NCBI GenBank assembly: GCA_964637515.1 | Contig: CAZWUI010000002.1 | Span: 88,255 to 152,254, forward strand | DNA length: 64,000 bases | Direction of reading: 5' to 3' | Source: RGIG4097 sp964637515 | GTDB lineage: Bacteria > Bacillota > Clostridia > Christensenellales > CAG-917 | Shown here: one piece after another, positions 25,487 through 33,782 of the stretch | Layout of the letters: each line of letters starts with the position of its first letter | Position numbering within the stretch: position 1 is the stretch's first letter | Made by a program: the position numbers and the translations under genes | The notes under the pieces: model-generated | Databases searched by the model: none | What the model was told of the DNA's origin: nothing | The model's input: only the letters and a program-made list of their open reading frames with translations

Positions 25487-26071
25487 ATGGTTATCAAAAA
25501 TGCGAAATTTGTAACGTCCGTTGCAGATTCAAACGCACTCTACGATACGGGTGCGCCTGAAATTGCGATTGCAGGGAAGTCTAACGTCGGAAAGTCTTCC
25601 TTCATAAACTTCATTTGCAACAACGGAAAACTCGCACGCACGTCGGGAGACCCCGGACGCACGCGCTTGCTCAACTACTTTGAAATCAACGGCGGTGAAT
25701 TTTATATTGTAGATTTGCCCGGTTACGGCTATGCAAAAGTCGCAAAGACCGAAAAGTCAAAGTGGGGTGGTATGATAGAAGGTTATCTTCAAAAAAGCGA
25801 TAGACTGAAAAACGTTTTCGTCCTTCTTGACTGCCGTCACGAGCCGACTGACGACGATAAAATGCTCGTCAATTTCTTGTTCCACTTCAATATTCCGTTT
25901 ACGCTGATTGCCACGAAAGCGGACAAACTCAGTCGTCAACAACAGATGAAAAGTAGGCAAATCATTGCGTCCGCAATGGGAGTAGGGGCGGATAATATCT
26001 ACTTCACGTCCTCTCTCAATAAGACAGGAAAAGATGCGATTTTTGAAAGAATTGCTCAAATTTTAGGCTAA
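25487..26071 (+). CDS. ysxC: ribosome biogenesis GTPase YsxC/EngB
   Basis: GTPase needed for 50S maturation, 194 aa. G1 is AGKSNVGKSSFINF, G2 around TSGDPGRTRLLNY, G3 DLPGYGYAKV, G4 TKADKLS, and SSLNKTGKD fits G5. The ATG at 25487 has GAGGTG upstream. An 18-codon upstream extension begins inside the clpX terminator and is rejected. Lon, which often sits between clpX and ysxC in Firmicutes, is absent here. Confidence 0.95.
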   Translation: MVIKNAKFVTSVADSNALYDTGAPEIAIAGKSNVGKSSFINFICNNGKLARTSGDPGRTRLLNYFEINGGEFYIVDLPGYGYAKVAKTEKSKWGGMIEGYLQKSDRLKNVFVLLDCRHEPTDDDKMLVNFLFHFNIPFTLIATKADKLSRQQQMKSRQIIASAMGVGADNIYFTSSLNKTGKDAIFERIAQILG

Positions 26072-26147
26072 ACCATTCTAAAAAAGTTGATTTTTTGGAA
26101 TACTTTTCCAAAATCCACTTATATAACACACTTTATATAAATAAATA

Positions 26148-26175
26148 CGCACGCGTGTAGCGTGCGCATTTTTTT
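26148..26175 (+). terminator. terminator after ysxC
   Basis: CGCACGC (26148-26154) pairs with GCGTGCG (26160-26166), loop GTGTA, then CA and seven T. Confidence 0.85.
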
Positions 26176-26389
26176 ATCTATCATTTCATAGTGATTGAGA
26201 AATAAACGGTTAATCGGTGTGATTGTGATTGAATTTGTTTTTCTATTATACGTAGAAGTTTATTTTGATTGTATGAGTTGCTTTGATTATAAAAGACGTA
26301 GATTGTGCCGCATCGATTTCGTCGGACGGATTTTCTCGTTACTTTTTTATATCATCAGTCGGGTTTGTTTGCGTGGGGCGGTTGATTTA
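26176..26389. other. AT-rich intergenic region
   Basis: It lies between the ysxC terminator and the end of the convergent phosphoesterase gene. A 67-codon plus-strand frame (26195-26398) runs through it but has no ribosome-binding site and reads as low-complexity hydrophobic sequence. Nothing else is seen. Confidence 0.5.
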
Positions 26390-27103
26390 TTATTCTAAAA
26401 CCGCATCGCCTAAATCCGCAATGAAGACAAGGTGGTTGCCTATCAGGTCGCAGGACGTCAGATAGTAGGGAATATCGTTTTTCACGACCTTGGGAGTCAC
26501 TCGCACGTTTTTGCCGTGTAGGTGTCCGTAGGTGACTGCATTCACTTCGTATTTTTCAAGAAGGGCGGTGACTGCCGTATCGTTGTATTTCGCATCGAAA
26601 GGCGGATAGTGGAGAAGTGCGACGACATAGTCGTCGGGTTTGCGCACCCTTTGCATTGCGGTGAGAGAAAGCTCAAGGCGAATAAGCTCTCTGTCATATA
26701 TCTTCTTGTCTTCCTGCGTTGTGTCGTCAGTAGGTACTGTCCAACCGCGTGAGCCGACGACTAGAAGATTGCCTATTCTTATGCAGTTATTCTGCAAGAA
26801 TAAAAAGTCGGGGAATGCCTTTTGAATTTTGGAAAGAGTGTCCCAATAATAGTCGTGATTTCCTCTGACGACCACTTTTTTGCCGTTGAGTGCGGAAATC
26901 AAGTCGTAGTCGGGTTTTGCTTCGTCAATGGAAATTCCCCAAGACAAATCTCCGCCGAGAAGTATGACGTCATTCTCGGCGACTTTTTCCTGCCAATCCG
27001 CAGTTATCTTTTCAAAATAGTCGTTCCAGTCGTCCCCAAACACGTTCATAGGCTTTTCTACGACGGTGGAGAGATGAAGATCGCTTATTGCAAACACTTT
27101 CAT
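26390..27103 (-). CDS. calcineurin-like metallophosphoesterase
   Basis: A 237-aa phosphoesterase with the full metal site: ISDLHLS (DxH), GGDLSWG (GD), RGNHDYYW (GNHD), LLHYPPF and YGHLHG. The clear insert WNDYFEKITADWQEKV after the first motif is typical of a Firmicutes subgroup of unknown substrate. It is distinct from the shorter enzyme at 5333-5908. A promoter ending six bases before the ATG and no ribosome-binding site suggest a leaderless transcript. Confidence 0.9.
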   Translation of the reverse strand: MKVFAISDLHLSTVVEKPMNVFGDDWNDYFEKITADWQEKVAENDVILLGGDLSWGISIDEAKPDYDLISALNGKKVVVRGNHDYYWDTLSKIQKAFPDFLFLQNNCIRIGNLLVVGSRGWTVPTDDTTQEDKKIYDRELIRLELSLTAMQRVRKPDDYVVALLHYPPFDAKYNDTAVTALLEKYEVNAVTYGHLHGKNVRVTPKVVKNDIPYYLTSCDLIGNHLVFIADLGDAVLE

Positions 27104-27109
27104 AATCTT

Positions 27110-27137
27110 ATTATAACATAAAAATTTCTAAACTCAA
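27110..27137 (-). promoter_or_regulatory. sigma-A promoter, leaderless type
   Basis: Minus strand: TTGAGT (27137-27132), 16-base spacer, TATAAT (27115-27110), six bases, ATG at 27103. Confidence 0.75.
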
Positions 27138-27244
27138 ATAAGTTTATTATATTTATATAAAGTTGATTTTTTGGAATTTTGGAATAGAAATAAAAAGCGT
27201 GATTATTCTTGTGGGTGGTCGGATGAGTCGGCAACTTTTCTATT

Positions 27245-27284
27245 GCGGTGAATTTCGTTTTGTTTGAAAAACGAAATTCACCGC
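27245..27284. repeat. long perfect hairpin
   Basis: GCGGTGAATTTCGTTT (27245-27260) is exactly complementary to AAACGAAATTCACCGC (27269-27284), with an 8-base loop. It lies just beyond the 3' end of the minus-strand gene ending at 27309. It could end that transcript, though only a weak T run follows on either strand. Confidence 0.8.
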
Positions 27285-27308
27285 TTTAGAATGTCGAAAA
27301 CTGTCGGT

Positions 27309-27941
27309 TTACGACGGGAATAACGGCAGATCGAATACTCCTTGGCACGCTTCTTGGTTGAATTGAGTGCATTCGGGGATTCTGCAATAGCCGTAGGACG
27401 GCACCAAAAGATTGACGTCTGCTACTACTTTAAGTATTACCGTCGTGCAAGCGGTTATAGAGAAGTCGTTGTCGGTGACAAATGAACCGCTCGGACTTGC
27501 CATGTTGACTGACGCTACGAGTTCGGCGGGGAATACGCTTCCGGTAGGGACGCACATAACGACGTCTTCGGTGATTGAAATCGTACCCGTTCCGCTGCCT
27601 GCCGTACCGCTTGCATCGGTATAGTTGATGCGGATAGGAATCGATACGGTTGCTTGCACTCTCGATAATCCTTGCCTATCGGCAATCGGGGTGACGGTGA
27701 GTGCGGTGATGGTTCCCGTGCTCGACGTTGACGTACCGCTGACGAAGGTCAGAGGAAGGGTGGGGCTAGCCGGCGTTAAGTCGGTGAGAGTGACTGTGGT
27801 TGTTTCGAGGGTTTGTTGAGTCATGCAGGCGTCGAAAACCTTTCTAACTTGAACGCAAACTTTTTCGGACAGTCCGTTGATAGGGTTTCCGCTGATGTTC
27901 CCGGGACATCTGTCGGTGCTTGAATTGTTGCAAAAAGACAT
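27309..27941 (-). CDS. Cys-containing secreted- or coat-like protein, unknown family
   Basis: I do not recognise the family by name. The 210-aa protein begins MSFCNNSSTDRCPGN and has a conserved-looking helix KVCVQVRKVFDACMTQQTLE. A Thr/Ser-rich beta region follows (TTTVTLTDLTPASPTL, VSGTSTSSTGTITALTV), then two more Cys-bearing strands (EDVVMCVPTG, SITACTTVILKVV) and CRIPECTQFNQEACQG. There is no signal peptide. AGGAGG lies seven bases before the ATG at 27941. A GCATANNNTA box upstream matches the sigma-K -10 pattern, so a spore-coat role is a reasonable guess, not shown. Confidence 0.7.
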   Translation of the reverse strand: MSFCNNSSTDRCPGNISGNPINGLSEKVCVQVRKVFDACMTQQTLETTTVTLTDLTPASPTLPLTFVSGTSTSSTGTITALTVTPIADRQGLSRVQATVSIPIRINYTDASGTAGSGTGTISITEDVVMCVPTGSVFPAELVASVNMASPSGSFVTDNDFSITACTTVILKVVADVNLLVPSYGYCRIPECTQFNQEACQGVFDLPLFPS

Positions 27942-27968
27942 CTTTTTACCTCCTTGAATTTGTCGTTG

Positions 27969-27978
27969 TATTTTATGC
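27969..27978 (-). promoter_or_regulatory. possible sigma-K -10 box
   Basis: On the minus strand GCATAAAATA fits GCATANNNTA, the sigma-K -10 consensus, 27 bases before the ATG of the Cys-rich gene. The -35 AC element is too short to judge. Confidence 0.4.
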
Positions 27979-28232
27979 CTATGGGTTGAGAATGGTGCGG
28001 ACGTGGTTGAAAATATTTGATTTTTGGCTTTTTTTCGTCGAATTTTTGCGAAAAATAGGGTGGTTATACGCATTGTAAACACCGAAAAATCCACTGTTCA
28101 CAGGGATTATGCAATTCTTTATAAACGAGCAGAGAAGTGTTTTGCATATAGTTGACTTGTGAACAATAGCAAAAATCAAAAAATCGCATAAACCCCACTA
28201 AATAGTAGCAAAAAAATTTTTTCAAAATCGGG
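27979..28232. other. intergenic region between divergent units
   Basis: About 250 bases, AT-rich, separating the minus-strand Cys-rich gene and the mraZ promoter. TTGACT at about 28150 could be a further -35 without a clear -10. No ORF, RNA or MraZ-type TGGG repeat array is evident. Confidence 0.5.
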
Positions 28233-28261
28233 TTGACAATGGTCAAGCATTGTGATAGACT
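28233..28261 (+). promoter_or_regulatory. sigma-A promoter of mraZ
   Basis: TTGACA (28233-28238), 17-base spacer, TAGACT (28256-28261), opening the division cluster. AAAGGG precedes the mraZ ATG at 28292. Confidence 0.8.
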
Positions 28262-28291
28262 AATATCGAAATAAAAAACAAAGGGTAAACT

Positions 28292-28759
28292 ATGCTCGAT
28301 TTGATGCTCGGTAGCGTCCGCCACCAACTGGACGACAAAGAAAGATTTAGGATCCCCGCCAAGTTCCGTCAGACACTTGGTGAGAAAGCCTATATCCTTC
28401 CGGGCAGGGAAGTCGGCAAGCAAACCGGGAAATTCTGTCTGTATATCGTTTCGGAAAACAGATTTGAAGAAATCTACGAACGTATCAACGATCCTCGCTT
28501 ATATAGCGGCGGAGAAGACGCTGACAACCTCACGACGTATTTCGGCTCTATGCAGGACGTCGAGGAAGACGGTCAAGGCAGAATGAAACTCTCACCCAAT
28601 CTCAGCGCAATGTTGAAAGCGACGAAAGATATCGTCTTCGTCGGCAAGGGACACTATCTCGAACTGTGGTCGGGGGAAGTGTGGGACGAAAGATTCAACT
28701 ATCTCAATTCCGAAAACGTCAATCGCGCGCTTGAGAACCTCAGAAACCGCGGAGTGTAA
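28292..28759 (+). CDS. mraZ: transcriptional regulator MraZ
   Basis: AbrB-like DNA-binding protein that controls the division and wall (dcw) cluster. The 155-aa protein has both MraZ half-repeats: GSVRHQLDDKERFRIPAKFRQTLG and MQDVEEDGQGRMKLSPNLSAML (typical DxKGRxxxP and DxxGRIxLP). The C-terminal half is followed by a WDERFNYL end. It is the first gene of the cluster, in the usual place before rsmH. Confidence 0.95.
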   Translation: MLDLMLGSVRHQLDDKERFRIPAKFRQTLGEKAYILPGREVGKQTGKFCLYIVSENRFEEIYERINDPRLYSGGEDADNLTTYFGSMQDVEEDGQGRMKLSPNLSAMLKATKDIVFVGKGHYLELWSGEVWDERFNYLNSENVNRALENLRNRGV

Positions 28760-28762
28760 CAA

Positions 28763-29698
28763 ATGGAATTCGTACATATCCCGGTTATGCTCGAAGAGTG
28801 CCTGAAAGGACTTGACGTCAAACAAGACGGCATCTACGTGGACGGTACGCTTGGCGGTGGGGGACACTCCTTGGAAATCGTCAAGAGGCTCGGAGAGAGC
28901 GGACGACTTATTGCAATCGACCGCGACGAAGACGCGCTCCTTGCGGCAGGGGAAAGGTTGCATGCGTACGCGAACAATATTACGTACGTACACGATGACT
29001 TCAAAAATCTTTGTTCGGTGCTCGATCAACTCGGCATTGACGAAGTGGACGGAATACTTCTCGATCTCGGTGTCAGTTCTTATCAACTCGACAACGCAGA
29101 AAGAGGATTCAGTTATATGAAAGACGCTCCGCTCGATATGAGAATGGATAGGTCGCAATATCTGACCGCATTCAATATCGTGAACGAATACAGCGTCGGG
29201 GAAATCACAAAAATACTATACGACTACGGCGAAGAAAAATTCGCACCTAGAATAGCGGAAAGGATAGCACTCGTCAGAGAAAAGCAAACCATATCGACAA
29301 CTCTGCAACTTGCAAAGATAGTCGAAGAATGTTATCCCGCGGCGGTGAGATGGAAATTCGGTCATCCTGCAAAACGCACGTTCCAAGCGATTAGAATAGC
29401 GGTTAACGGGGAATTGACGGCGCTCGAAGAAACGGTCAAGCAAATGGCACTTCGACTGAAAAAGGGCGGTAGGATAGCGATAATTACATTCCATTCCCTC
29501 GAGGATAGAATCGTGAAAAACGCTTTCAAAGAACTCACTCTCTCTTGCACGTGTCCACCCGACTTCCCGGTGTGCGTATGCGGTAAGAAACAAGAAATAA
29601 AACTGATAAATAAAAAACCTATCATTGCTTCGGACGAAGAATTGAAAATCAACTCTCGTGCCGAAAGCGCAAAACTAAGAATAGCGGAAAAATTATAA
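28763..29698 (+). CDS. rsmH: 16S rRNA (cytosine1402-N4)-methyltransferase
   Basis: RsmH/MraW, 311 aa, methylates C1402 in the decoding centre. HIPVMLEECLKGL and DGTLGGGGHSLEI bind SAM; GILLDLGVSSYQLD and ERGFSYMKDAPLDMRMD are the family signatures. FHSLEDRIVK lies near the end. The gene starts three bases after the mraZ stop with GGAG upstream. Confidence 0.97.
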   Translation: MEFVHIPVMLEECLKGLDVKQDGIYVDGTLGGGGHSLEIVKRLGESGRLIAIDRDEDALLAAGERLHAYANNITYVHDDFKNLCSVLDQLGIDEVDGILLDLGVSSYQLDNAERGFSYMKDAPLDMRMDRSQYLTAFNIVNEYSVGEITKILYDYGEEKFAPRIAERIALVREKQTISTTLQLAKIVEECYPAAVRWKFGHPAKRTFQAIRIAVNGELTALEETVKQMALRLKKGGRIAIITFHSLEDRIVKNAFKELTLSCTCPPDFPVCVCGKKQEIKLINKKPIIASDEELKINSRAESAKLRIAEKL

Positions 29699-29708
29699 GG
29701 AGATGACT

Positions 29709-30485
29709 ATGGCTATTACGTTGGACGAATTGCTCGGCATGAATTCGAAAACCAAAGACGAGGTGACTTACGACAGTTTCCCTCAATTTAATCAATATAA
29801 CGAAATAAGAAGCGGTAGAGGTCGCACAGTCCGTGCGGACGAAGAACAACGTCGCTTCAACGGCTATACTGTTGTCCAAAACAATCCGCGTTCAGAAGAG
29901 AATATCAGAGCGTACGAGGCGTCCCGTCCTTACGAACTTCCCAGAACGAGCGAATATCAATCCGGTGCGGATAGAGGATTTGAACAAATGCGTCGCAGAG
30001 GCGAAGCAAACGTTCGTCCCGCACAAGACTACGGTTATAAAGATTATTCTTCCTTTGCTCCTGTCGAAACAAGAGAAAATTCTTTTCACGATTTCGCAAG
30101 ACAAGATAGCGAAAGACCGTCGGATAGAGAACTCTTCGACAGACTTTCCGCAAGTTCTGCCATGACCGCTACTCCCTCCGCAAGAGTGGAAGAGCATAGT
30201 TATGAAAAAACCAGTTCTTTTGCTCCTGCAAAGAAATCCTACAAGAGCGAAAGCACCAAAAAAGCACGTCTTAACACCAAAGCGAAAGTGCTTCTCGCAG
30301 TTTATTTTGCAGTCATCATTCTCGTTGCGGTGCTTATCATCGTAAACGCAGGCAATCTTAATAACGGAACTGCAACCACGCCTTCCTCCTCCATAACCGG
30401 CGTGGTGCAGGATTCCGCTGTCAGTCATATTTCGGACGCGTCTTCAATAGACTTTGACTATGACGCGGCGTTCAATATCAAGTAA
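29709..30485 (+). CDS. FtsL-position membrane protein with long soluble N-terminus
   Basis: A 258-aa protein in the slot where ftsL lies in other Firmicutes. Residues 1-185 are hydrophilic and rich in Arg, Ser, Tyr and Glu (low complexity, likely disordered). A basic patch KKARLNTKAK precedes one membrane segment VLLAVYFAVIILVAVLIIV. About 40 residues follow outside, with no leucine-zipper coiled coil as in true FtsL. Sequence alone does not show FtsL homology; position and topology suggest a division role. The ATG at 29709 is chosen because AAGGAG sits six bases before it, whereas it abuts the ATG at 29703. Confidence 0.75.
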   Translation: MAITLDELLGMNSKTKDEVTYDSFPQFNQYNEIRSGRGRTVRADEEQRRFNGYTVVQNNPRSEENIRAYEASRPYELPRTSEYQSGADRGFEQMRRRGEANVRPAQDYGYKDYSSFAPVETRENSFHDFARQDSERPSDRELFDRLSASSAMTATPSARVEEHSYEKTSSFAPAKKSYKSESTKKARLNTKAKVLLAVYFAVIILVAVLIIVNAGNLNNGTATTPSSSITGVVQDSAVSHISDASSIDFDYDAAFNIK

Positions 30486-32253
30486 ACCTTTAATCTTTCA
30501 TAATCCAAAGAAAAGACTGTTGGCAACCTTAATGCTGATAGTCTTTTTATTTTGTGCGGTTTTCGTGAAACTGGTATTCGTGATGATAATAGATTCCGCC
30601 GACTTACAGAAAAAGGCTATCGGGCAGTGGCTACGCAGCGTGCCTACGGATGCGCCCCGCGGGGATATTCTGGACAGAAACGGTGAACCGCTCGCACTGA
30701 CTGCGACGAGATATAATATCTACGTGCGACCTAATGCGGTCACGGATAAAAGTGCGGTTGCAGGGCTGCTTTCGAACGTTTTCGGCTATGATTATGACGA
30801 AACTTTGAAGAAAATCTCGAAATCCGCATCGGAAATCACCGTTGCTACGAAAGCGACGAAAGAGCAACTGAACGCTCTCTATGATAGCGGATTCGGCGGA
30901 ATTTATTATTCGGAAGACAATTTGCGATATTATCCATACGGCGACTTCATGACACAGGTGCTTGGTTTCACAAGTGCGGACGGCATCGGACAGACGGGGA
31001 TTGAGGCTTATTACGATAAATATCTTAAAGGCGTAAACGGAAAAATCTTGACCGAAACCGACCTTGTGGGTAGGGAACTCGGCGGAAGTGATTACTATCT
31101 GCCCTACGTCAGGGGTATGAACGTGAATACAACTCTCGACTCAACAATTCAACAAATAGTGGAAGGGGCGGTGGATAAGGCGGTCACAACCTATAACCCC
31201 AAAAGAGTCGCGTGTATCGTGATGAACTACGAAAACGGTGAGATACTTGCCCTTGCGGAATATCCATCTTTCGATTTGAACGCAGTACCGCGCAACGATC
31301 TCGAAACCCTTTTTGCAAATTCCAAAAGCACACTCGTATCGACGGTATATGAACCGGGATCCACTTTCAAAATTTTGACTTCCGCCGCCGCACTCGACTC
31401 GGGCACGATAAGCACGTCAAGGCGGTTTTACTGCCCCGGCTCACGGGTGGTGGACGGAAAGAAAATCAAATGTTGGCGCACGAAAGGACACGGCTCGATC
31501 GACTTTGCGGAAGGAGTTGAAAAGAGTTGCAACTGTGTGTTTATGGACTGCGCACTCTCTATGGGTACGGAAAAATTTTACTCATATCTCACAGCTTTCG
31601 GACTGAAAAACAGGACGGGCATTGATATGTTGGGGGAAACGTCGGGGATTTTCATATCTCCTAATCTCGTTAAAAACGTGGACCTTGCTCGTATCGGATT
31701 CGGGCAGGCGGTGGCGGTCACTCCTATCGGTATGTTGACCGCGGCATCTGCGGTCGTGAACGGCGGATTCAAAGTTTCACCTCATCTCGTTTCGTCGATG
31801 AAGGATACTGCGACGGGAACAACAATCGGAACTTCGTTTGAAATCGGAAACGACAGGATAGTGTCCAAAGAAACTTCGGATAAGATGAGAATTTTGCTTG
31901 AAAGGGTGGTCAGTCAGGGAAGCGGTAAGGGCGCAGGCGTGAACGGCTATCAAATCGCGGGCAAGACGGGCACTGCACAAAAATACGAAAACGGCGGTAT
32001 TGCAAGGGGGAAATATATCTCGTCATTTCTCGGGTTTTCTCTTGAGGGGAGCGCACCGTACGGAGTGTTGATGATAGTGGACGAACCGCAAGGCTCGGTT
32101 TATTACGGCTCACTTGTGGCGGCACCTTTGGTGGGGGATATATTCAAGGGAATATTTTCCTATCTCGACGTGCCAAAATCCACCGCAAGCGAAGTGGAAA
32201 ACACATTCAATCCGTCAGACGTCGAAGATTACGTGGATATTGCGGAAGATTGA
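30460..32253 (+). CDS. pbpB: class B penicillin-binding protein, FtsI/SpoVD type
   Basis: Transpeptidase for septal or spore peptidoglycan, about 597 aa. An N-terminal membrane anchor (LLATLMLIVFLFCAVFVKLV) precedes a dimerisation domain with RGDILDRNGEPLA. The transpeptidase motifs are EPGSTFKI (SxxK), SCN in EKSCNCVF, and AGKTGTAQ (KTG). No PASTA domains follow, so it is shorter than many SpoVD or PbpB proteins. Its start lies inside the end of the previous gene and lacks a ribosome-binding site, so translation is probably coupled; ATG at 30460 is chosen over TTG at 30454. Confidence 0.93.
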   Translation: MTRRSISSKPLIFHNPKKRLLATLMLIVFLFCAVFVKLVFVMIIDSADLQKKAIGQWLRSVPTDAPRGDILDRNGEPLALTATRYNIYVRPNAVTDKSAVAGLLSNVFGYDYDETLKKISKSASEITVATKATKEQLNALYDSGFGGIYYSEDNLRYYPYGDFMTQVLGFTSADGIGQTGIEAYYDKYLKGVNGKILTETDLVGRELGGSDYYLPYVRGMNVNTTLDSTIQQIVEGAVDKAVTTYNPKRVACIVMNYENGEILALAEYPSFDLNAVPRNDLETLFANSKSTLVSTVYEPGSTFKILTSAAALDSGTISTSRRFYCPGSRVVDGKKIKCWRTKGHGSIDFAEGVEKSCNCVFMDCALSMGTEKFYSYLTAFGLKNRTGIDMLGETSGIFISPNLVKNVDLARIGFGQAVAVTPIGMLTAASAVVNGGFKVSPHLVSSMKDTATGTTIGTSFEIGNDRIVSKETSDKMRILLERVVSQGSGKGAGVNGYQIAGKTGTAQKYENGGIARGKYISSFLGFSLEGSAPYGVLMIVDEPQGSVYYGSLVAAPLVGDIFKGIFSYLDVPKSTASEVENTFNPSDVEDYVDIAED

Positions 32254-32289
32254 AAATATTTTCCGTTTGCGTCTAATTTCGCCCACCCG

Positions 32290-32325
32290 TTGACGAGAGC
32301 GATTACACTTATTAAAATAAGTGTA
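32290..32325 (+). promoter_or_regulatory. internal promoter before murE with overlapping inverted repeat
   Basis: TTGACG (32290-32295), 17-base spacer, TAAAAT (32313-32318). A 9-bp inverted repeat, TACACTTAT (32304-32312) and ATAAGTGTA (32317-32325), straddles the -10, as an operator would. GGAGGA precedes the murE ATG. Confidence 0.7.
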
Positions 32326-32348
32326 TCAAACCTTCGGAGGACGTATAT

Positions 32349-33782
32349 ATGACGCTCGAAAAGTTACTCGAAGGGATAAAAGTTTTAAGCACTAATGAAG
32401 ATCTCAATAGGGATATTAAGGATATTAAAATCAACTCGAAAACCGTTGACGACGGGGACGTATTCGTGTGTATGCAAGGGGCGCGGGACGACGGAAATCT
32501 GCACCTTGACGAAATCGATAAAGACTTCGTCGCAATCACCGAAAAGCAGCCCGAAAAAGGGAAGTACGTTGTTGTCGAAGACGCAAGAAAAGCGTATGCG
32601 CTGTTGTCGTACAACTACTTTTCGAAACCGCTCGAGGGTATGAAATTTGTGACGGTTGTCGGCACAAACGGCAAGACTTCGACTGCGCATTACGTCAATT
32701 CAATCCTTGCGCATTGCGGATTCAAAACCGGACTCATTGGCACCGAAGGACATTTCATACTCGGCGAAAAGGTGTCCGTGTCACTCACTACTCCCGACCC
32801 GTATGAGATGAATTCATTGCTATTCAAGATGAGAGCGAAAGGGGTGGAAGTCGTGGTGTCCGAAGTGAGCGCGCATGCAGTCTATCTCAAAAAAACTTAC
32901 GGACTCAAAGCGGACGTTGCGATTTTCACGAATATATCCCGTGACCATCTCGATTATTTCAAAGATTACGCGACCTATGAAAGCGTAAAACTTTCCTATT
33001 TCTCTCCGACCTACGTCAAGACGGCAATCGTCAATATCGACGACGAAGCGGGGCGCAAACTCGCAAAAAGATTGGAGGGCGGAAAGGACGTTTCCCTTGT
33101 GACTTACGGATTATATAATCCTGCGGATTGTTTTGCTATTGACCTTGACGAAAACGTGGACGGAATAAAATTCGTTGCAAATCTTTTCGATGAGATAGTG
33201 GACGTGCGCTCCGCACTATACGGTGAGTTCAATGCATACAACCTACTTGCCGCTATGACCGCTTGCGCATATCTTGGAGTAGGTGCGGAAAATCTTGCGA
33301 CCGCTGTGCGAAAGGTGCGCAACGTAAAAGGCAGATTCAGTGTTTTACGTGCGGAAAAAGGGAGCATAATCATTGATTATGCGCACACACCCGACGGACT
33401 TGAAAAGTTGTTGTCCACCGCAAGAACGATAACAAAATCCCGACTTATCACCGTTTTCGGTTGCGGCGGAGAAAGGGATAGGGGTAAGCGTGCACTTATG
33501 GCGCAGGTGGCGGAGAGATATAGCGACTTCACGGTTGTGACGTCCGATAATCCGAGATATGAAAACCCCGACCGTATTATTGCGGACGTCGAAGTCGGAT
33601 TTCAGGGCAAAAACTATAAATGCATACTCGACAGAACGGAAGCGATTTCCTTTGCGGTGAGCGAAATGCTCGAAGGGGATACCGTCGTCATTGCGGGGAA
33701 AGGCAACGAAGAGTATTTTGAAATCAAAGGACGGAAGTTGCCGTATAGCGATTTCGACGTGGCAAGAAGGTTGGCAAGATGA
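32349..33782 (+). CDS. murE: UDP-MurNAc-tripeptide synthetase, mDAP type
   Basis: Adds the third residue of the wall peptide. Mur ligase motifs: VVGTNGKTSTAHYV (ATP loop), EVSAHAVYLKKTYGLKADV, FTNISRDHLDYF, EFNAYNLLAAM, IDYAHTPDGLEKLL, and FGCGGERDRGKR. The DNPR motif in TSDNPRYENP is the signature of meso-diaminopimelate addition, in line with lysA downstream. The 477-aa length is normal. It overlaps mraY by four bases. Confidence 0.96.
   Translation: MTLEKLLEGIKVLSTNEDLNRDIKDIKINSKTVDDGDVFVCMQGARDDGNLHLDEIDKDFVAITEKQPEKGKYVVVEDARKAYALLSYNYFSKPLEGMKFVTVVGTNGKTSTAHYVNSILAHCGFKTGLIGTEGHFILGEKVSVSLTTPDPYEMNSLLFKMRAKGVEVVVSEVSAHAVYLKKTYGLKADVAIFTNISRDHLDYFKDYATYESVKLSYFSPTYVKTAIVNIDDEAGRKLAKRLEGGKDVSLVTYGLYNPADCFAIDLDENVDGIKFVANLFDEIVDVRSALYGEFNAYNLLAAMTACAYLGVGAENLATAVRKVRNVKGRFSVLRAEKGSIIIDYAHTPDGLEKLLSTARTITKSRLITVFGCGGERDRGKRALMAQVAERYSDFTVVTSDNPRYENPDRIIADVEVGFQGKNYKCILDRTEAISFAVSEMLEGDTVVIAGKGNEEYFEIKGRKLPYSDFDVARRLAR

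Noticed and set aside
26195..26398. 67-codon plus-strand ORF after ysxC
   Set aside because: There is no ribosome-binding site, the sequence is low-complexity hydrophobic, and it overlaps the end of the minus-strand phosphoesterase gene.
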